From positions 1 through 9,490 of the forward strand of contig JAQTNB010000031.1 in NCBI GenBank assembly GCA_028714055.1: a DNA stretch of 9,490 nucleotides. The letters run 5' to 3'. Positions 6,314-9,490 of the stretch are shown piece by piece. Position numbers and translations under genes: made by a program. Under the pieces are notes generated by a model, which worked only from the letters and a program-made list of their open reading frames with translations, made no database searches and had not been told where the DNA came from. How positions within the stretch are numbered: position 1 is the first letter of the stretch; each line of letters starts with the position of its first letter. This DNA comes from Candidatus Omnitrophota bacterium (GTDB lineage Bacteria > Omnitrophota > Gorgyraeia > Gygaellales > Profunditerraquicolaceae).

Positions 6314-7615
6314 ATGGCGGAGAATAGTTCGTTCAAAGGGTTGTTAGAGCGCATCAACGGCAAAAAGGTGCGTATCGCCGTCGTGGGCCTGGGGTATGTG
6401 GGCCTGCCCCTGGCGATGGCCTTTGTGAAAAAAGGCTTCCGGGTCCTCGGCGTGGACGTGGATAAGGACCGCATACGGCATATCAGGAATAAAGAATCGT
6501 ATATAACCGATGTCCCGGCATCCGAGCTTAAACGCGCCGTTACTTCGGGGAAGCTGACGGCCCGCGCGGATTTTGGCGCCTTGCGCGGGGCGGATGTGAT
6601 CATTATCTGCGTTCCTACGCCCCTGAAGCGGCGTTATACTCCGGACATTTCCTATATTAAGCAGGCGGTCGTGCATATCGCGCGCCATATAAATAAGGGA
6701 AGCCTGGTGGTGCTGGAAAGCACGACCTATCCGGGCACGACCGAAGAGGTGATCCTTCCTTTGTTCGAACGGGCGGGCCTGCGGCACGGCAGGGATTTTT
6801 ATCTTTGTTTTTCCCCGGAGCGCATTGACCCGGGGAACAGAAGTTATCCGGTGCATAAGATCCCGAAGGTCGTCGGCGGATTGACCAGGGAGGCAGGGGC
6901 GCTGGCAGCGGCGCTTTACCGGCATGTGATCGCCAGGATCGTCCCGGTTTCCAGCGCCCGGGTCGCCGAGACCGTCAAGCTCCTTGAGAATACCTTCCGC
7001 CTGGTCAATATCGGCCTGATCAACGAGCTTGCCATGATGGCGCACCGCATGAAGGTGGACATCTGGGAGATAATCGAGGCCGCGAAGACCAAGCCGTTCG
7101 GATTCATGCCTTTCTATCCCGGGCCGGGAGTGGGAGGGCACTGTATTCCCAAAGACCCGCTGTATCTTTACTGGAAGGCGCGCCACCACGGCATCAATCT
7201 TCGTTTTGTGCGGCTTGCCTCCGAAGTCGTCTCGCGCATGCCTGCGTACGTCGTAGAAAGGCTTAACGGGCTGCTCGCGCCGGGCAAAAAGAATGTCCTG
7301 GTCGTCGGGGTCACCTACAAGAAAGATACCAAGGACCTGAGGAAATCGCCGGCATTGGATATCATCGAGATCCTGCAGAAGGGAAAATACCGTGTGGCCT
7401 ATCATGACCCGCTGATCCCGTATCTGCGCCTGGGAGGGATACGCCTGGTTTCCAGGCCCCTGGATGAAAAAACAGTGGGTTCTTTTGATTGCGTTATCAT
7501 CGCTACCGGCCATTCGGCGCTGGACTATCGCCTTATCCGCCGGAGCGCCCGGCTTATCTTTGACCTGCGCAACGTTTACCGGGGCTCAGCCGACACAAAA
7601 ATCCACAGATTATGA
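6314..7615 (+). CDS. UDP-N-acetylglucosamine 6-dehydrogenase, WbpA/TviB type
   Basis: This 433-residue nucleotide-sugar dehydrogenase is a paralogue of the preceding Ugd but of the HexNAc branch. It most likely oxidises UDP-GlcNAc (or UDP-GalNAc) to the uronic acid with NAD+. The Rossmann motif VVGLGYVGLPLA is at 23-34, CVPTPL at 99-104 and ESTTYPGTTEE at 135-145. SPERIDPGN (167-175) and KTKPFGFMPFYPGPGVGGHC (258-277) are typical of the WbpA/TviB group and unlike Ugd. Catalytic residues are K222 in ETVKLLENTFR and C277 in GGHCIPKDP. The C-terminal domain begins near 325 (VLVVGVTYKKDTKDLRKSP). The gene starts 18 bases after ugd with only a weak SD. Its stop overlaps the 4-epimerase start (ATGA, 7612-7615), so the two are probably coupled and work in sequence. 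Whether the substrate is UDP-GlcNAc, UDP-GalNAc or UDP-ManNAc cannot be settled from sequence alone. WecC-like ManNAc specificity is less likely because no 2-epimerase is adjacent. Confidence 0.88.
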   Translation: MAENSSFKGLLERINGKKVRIAVVGLGYVGLPLAMAFVKKGFRVLGVDVDKDRIRHIRNKESYITDVPASELKRAVTSGKLTARADFGALRGADVIIICVPTPLKRRYTPDISYIKQAVVHIARHINKGSLVVLESTTYPGTTEEVILPLFERAGLRHGRDFYLCFSPERIDPGNRSYPVHKIPKVVGGLTREAGALAAALYRHVIARIVPVSSARVAETVKLLENTFRLVNIGLINELAMMAHRMKVDIWEIIEAAKTKPFGFMPFYPGPGVGGHCIPKDPLYLYWKARHHGINLRFVRLASEVVSRMPAYVVERLNGLLAPGKKNVLVVGVTYKKDTKDLRKSPALDIIEILQKGKYRVAYHDPLIPYLRLGGIRLVSRPLDEKTVGSFDCVIIATGHSALDYRLIRRSARLIFDLRNVYRGSADTKIHRL

Positions 7616-8553
7616 AAAAGTTCCTGGTCACCGGCGGGGCCGGTTTTATCGGATCGCACATAGCCGAAACGCTTGTTTCGCGGGGGCATTTTGTCAGGGT
7701 GCTGGATGATTTTTCCAGCGGGAAAGAAGAGAACCTGCGTCCTTTCAGGAAAAAGATCCAATTATTGAAAGCCGATATCCGTTCAGCGCAGGCATGCCTG
7801 AAGGCGGCGCAAGGCATGGATTACGTTTTGCATCAGGCGGCGCTGCGCAGTGTGCCAAAGTCGCTGAAGAGCCCCGCGGAATATAACGAGGTCAATATCC
7901 AGGGGACGTTAAATATGCTCAACGCCTCCCTGAAGAGCAGGGTCAGGATGTTTGTTTTCGCGTCTTCCAGCTCAGTCTATGGCGACGCGCAGTCCTTTCC
8001 CGAACGCGAAGGATTCCTGCCTTCTCCGATATCGCCGTACGCGCTCACGAAACTCGCCGGGGAATATTATTGCAGGATGTTCAGCATGCATTTCGGGCTT
8101 CCGACGGCAAGCCTGCGTTACTTCAATGTTTTCGGTCCGCGGCAGTCCCTGGATGACGAATATGCCGTGGTGGTCCCGAAATTCTTCACCTGTTTTTTAA
8201 AAAACGAGCGCCCGCCGGTTTTCGGCAACGGCAGGCAGTCGCGCGATTTTACCTTTGTTTCAAACGTGGTTGACGCAAACCTGCTCGCGGCAGCGCGCGG
8301 GGCCTTGCGGGGCGAAACTTTTAATGTCGCCGGCGGCAGGGATTATACGCTGCTTGAGCTGGTGAAGGCGCTGGCAAAGATCTCCGGCAGGCAGCTTAAG
8401 CCTGTGTTTCTTCCCAAAAGGCCGGGGGATGTTTTCAGGACCCTGGCCGACCTTTCGCTGGCAGGAAAAAAGATCGGCTTTAAGCCTAAGGTCGGTTTCC
8501 CGGCGGGCTTAAAGATTACCTACGACTATTTTAAGGAGAAAATACATGCGTAA
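7612..8553 (+). CDS. UDP-HexNAc/HexNAcA 4-epimerase, WbpP/TviC type (extended SDR)
   Basis: This NAD-dependent epimerase of the extended short-chain dehydrogenase family has 313 residues and inverts C4 of a UDP-sugar. The NAD motif GGAGFIG is at 8-14. HQAALRSVPKS (74-84) closely resembles the HQAALxSVPRS signature of the WbpP/TviC branch. ASSSSVYGD (117-125) supplies the catalytic serine, and Y143/K147 in SPYALTK form the YxxxK pair. LRYFNVFGPRQ is at 168-178, followed by RDFTFVSNVVDANL at 211-224. In this branch the substrates are UDP-GlcNAc/UDP-GalNAc or their 6-carboxy forms. Paired with the WbpA/TviB-type dehydrogenase, the predicted product is UDP-GalNAcA, as in Vi-antigen precursor synthesis. 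The ATG at 7612 overlaps the upstream stop as ATGA and has no SD, pointing to termination-reinitiation. A plain UDP-glucose 4-epimerase (GalE) is the main alternative. Confidence 0.83.
   Translation: MKKFLVTGGAGFIGSHIAETLVSRGHFVRVLDDFSSGKEENLRPFRKKIQLLKADIRSAQACLKAAQGMDYVLHQAALRSVPKSLKSPAEYNEVNIQGTLNMLNASLKSRVRMFVFASSSSVYGDAQSFPEREGFLPSPISPYALTKLAGEYYCRMFSMHFGLPTASLRYFNVFGPRQSLDDEYAVVVPKFFTCFLKNERPPVFGNGRQSRDFTFVSNVVDANLLAAARGALRGETFNVAGGRDYTLLELVKALAKISGRQLKPVFLPKRPGDVFRTLADLSLAGKKIGFKPKVGFPAGLKITYDYFKEKIHA
8532..8538 (+). promoter_or_regulatory. Shine-Dalgarno site of the UDP-xylose synthase gene
   Basis: TAAGGAG lies inside the 3' end of the epimerase gene, seven bases before the ATG at 8546. 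It fixes the start of the last gene, which overlaps the epimerase stop by eight bases. Confidence 0.65.
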
Positions 8554-9490
8554 GTCGACGGCTTTGGTCACCGGCGGGGCGGGATTTTTGGGTTCGCATT
8601 TATGCGACCGGCTTATTGCCGAGGGTTTTCGCGTCATCTGCATGGACAACCTTGTCACCGGCAATGAGCGTAACATACGGCACCTCCTGAAAAACAGGGA
8701 TTTTGTTTTCATAAAGCATGACGTCAGTAAGTTTATCGGGGTCAAGGGGAAGGTGGAGTACGTCTTGCATTTTGCTTCTCCGGCATCACCGGAAGATTAC
8801 CTGAAACTCCCGATACAGACACTGAAGGTCGGTTCCCTGGGCACGCACAATGCACTGGGCCTGGCAAAAGAGAAGAAGGCGGTATTCTTCCTTGCTTCCA
8901 CCTCGGAGGTCTACGGAGACCCCCTGGTGCATCCTCAGGTAGAGAAGTATTGGGGCAATGTCAACCCCGTGGGGATCAGGGGATGTTATGACGAGGCAAA
9001 GCGCTTTGCGGAGGCGATGACCATGGCCTACCACCGGATGCACCGTATCGATACCAGGATCGTGCGCATCTTTAACACCTATGGCCCGCGCATGCGCATC
9101 CGCGACGGAAGAGTAGTGCCTAATTTTATCTATCAGGCGCTTAACGGCAAGCCCCTGACGGTCTATGGCAGGGGGTCGCAGACGCGTTCTTTTTGTTACA
9201 TGGATGACCTGATCGATGGGATCTACCGGCTTATGCGGTCGGGTTTTAATGAACCGGTAAACATCGGGAATCCCAGGGAATTTTCCATTATGACACTCGC
9301 GCGCCTTTTGTTGCGTTTAAGCGACACGAAGAGCAAAATTATATTCAAACCTTTGCCGCAAGACGACCCCAAACAAAGGAAACCCGATATTTCAAGGGCG
9401 CGCAAGGTCCTGGGCTGGGAGCCGAAGGTCCCGCTGGAAAAGGGCCTGAAGTTGACCCTTGCCTGGTTTAAAAATAACCTGAAAACATTG
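8546..9490 (+). CDS. uxs: UDP-glucuronate decarboxylase (UDP-xylose synthase), 3' end outside window
   Basis: This NAD-dependent extended SDR enzyme converts UDP-glucuronate to UDP-xylose and CO2. The frame is open from 8546 to the last base, giving 315 residues without a stop. Known UDP-xylose synthases end soon after the segment reached here, so only a few residues are probably missing. The NAD motif GGAGFLG is at 10-16. HFASPASP (75-82), TSEVYGDPLVHPQ (119-131) and YWGNVNPVGIRGCYDEAKR (135-153) are nearly diagnostic. They are followed by RIFNTYGPRM (174-183), DGRVVPNFIYQAL (187-199) and DDPKQRKPDI (273-282). Catalytic residues are T119, E121, Y148, K152 and R278. The Glu and Arg are those linked to decarboxylation in the UXS/ArnA group, separating it from dTDP-glucose dehydratases and 4-epimerases. 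No formyltransferase domain is fused, so it is not ArnA. Its substrate is the product of the ugd gene upstream, forming a two-step route to UDP-xylose. Confidence 0.92.
   Translation, partial: MRKSTALVTGGAGFLGSHLCDRLIAEGFRVICMDNLVTGNERNIRHLLKNRDFVFIKHDVSKFIGVKGKVEYVLHFASPASPEDYLKLPIQTLKVGSLGTHNALGLAKEKKAVFFLASTSEVYGDPLVHPQVEKYWGNVNPVGIRGCYDEAKRFAEAMTMAYHRMHRIDTRIVRIFNTYGPRMRIRDGRVVPNFIYQALNGKPLTVYGRGSQTRSFCYMDDLIDGIYRLMRSGFNEPVNIGNPREFSIMTLARLLLRLSDTKSKIIFKPLPQDDPKQRKPDISRARKVLGWEPKVPLEKGLKLTLAWFKNNLKTL

Noticed and set aside
6344..7513. Long open frame (389 codons) on the minus strand opposite the UDP-HexNAc dehydrogenase
   Set aside because: It lies wholly antisense to a gene with a full set of family motifs. 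Its translation is His/Arg/Asp/Gln-rich with no recognisable domain. Such antisense frames are common opposite GC-rich coding sequence.

Overview
The window is a dense run of genes, all on the + strand, from a diderm (Gram-negative-type) bacterium. The outer-membrane lipopolysaccharide (LPS) assembly protein LptD shows the diderm envelope. By eye the DNA is moderately GC-rich. Arg AGG and Ile ATA codons are used freely, and several start codons lack a clear Shine-Dalgarno (SD) sequence. I cannot place the organism firmly. An uncultured diderm lineage such as Omnitrophota would fit, but that is a guess from style, not a demonstrated assignment. There are no tRNAs, rRNAs, mobile elements or CRISPR arrays, and no gene-free stretch longer than about 50 bases.

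Region 1 (1-1147) holds two GGDEF genes in tandem. The first is only the C-terminal tail of a diguanylate-cyclase-type protein. The second is a complete membrane-anchored diguanylate cyclase with an intact active-site loop and inhibitory site.

Region 2 (1148-4954) begins with a well-formed sigma70-type promoter placed so close to the next ATG that the mRNA is probably leaderless. It drives a ROK-family glucokinase, a small (TalC-type) transaldolase and LptD. The first two junctions overlap (4 and 20 bases), which suggests translational coupling.

Region 3 (4982 to the end) holds four nucleotide-sugar genes: UDP-glucose 6-dehydrogenase, a WbpA/TviB-type UDP-HexNAc 6-dehydrogenase, a WbpP/TviC-type 4-epimerase, and UDP-glucuronate decarboxylase (UDP-xylose synthase), which runs off the window. 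Together they predict two products: UDP-xylose (via UDP-glucuronate) and UDP-N-acetylgalactosaminuronate. These would be acidic and pentose building blocks for a surface glycan.

No terminator-like hairpin was found between genes from 1196 onward, so glucokinase to UDP-xylose synthase could be one transcript of more than 8 kb. It would link hexose phosphorylation, pentose-phosphate exchange, LPS export and activated-sugar supply. No glycosyltransferase, flippase or polymerase is visible, so the final polysaccharide cannot be named. Every gene belongs to a known family. The interest lies in the gene arrangement, the leaderless promoter and some details of LptD, not in a new system.
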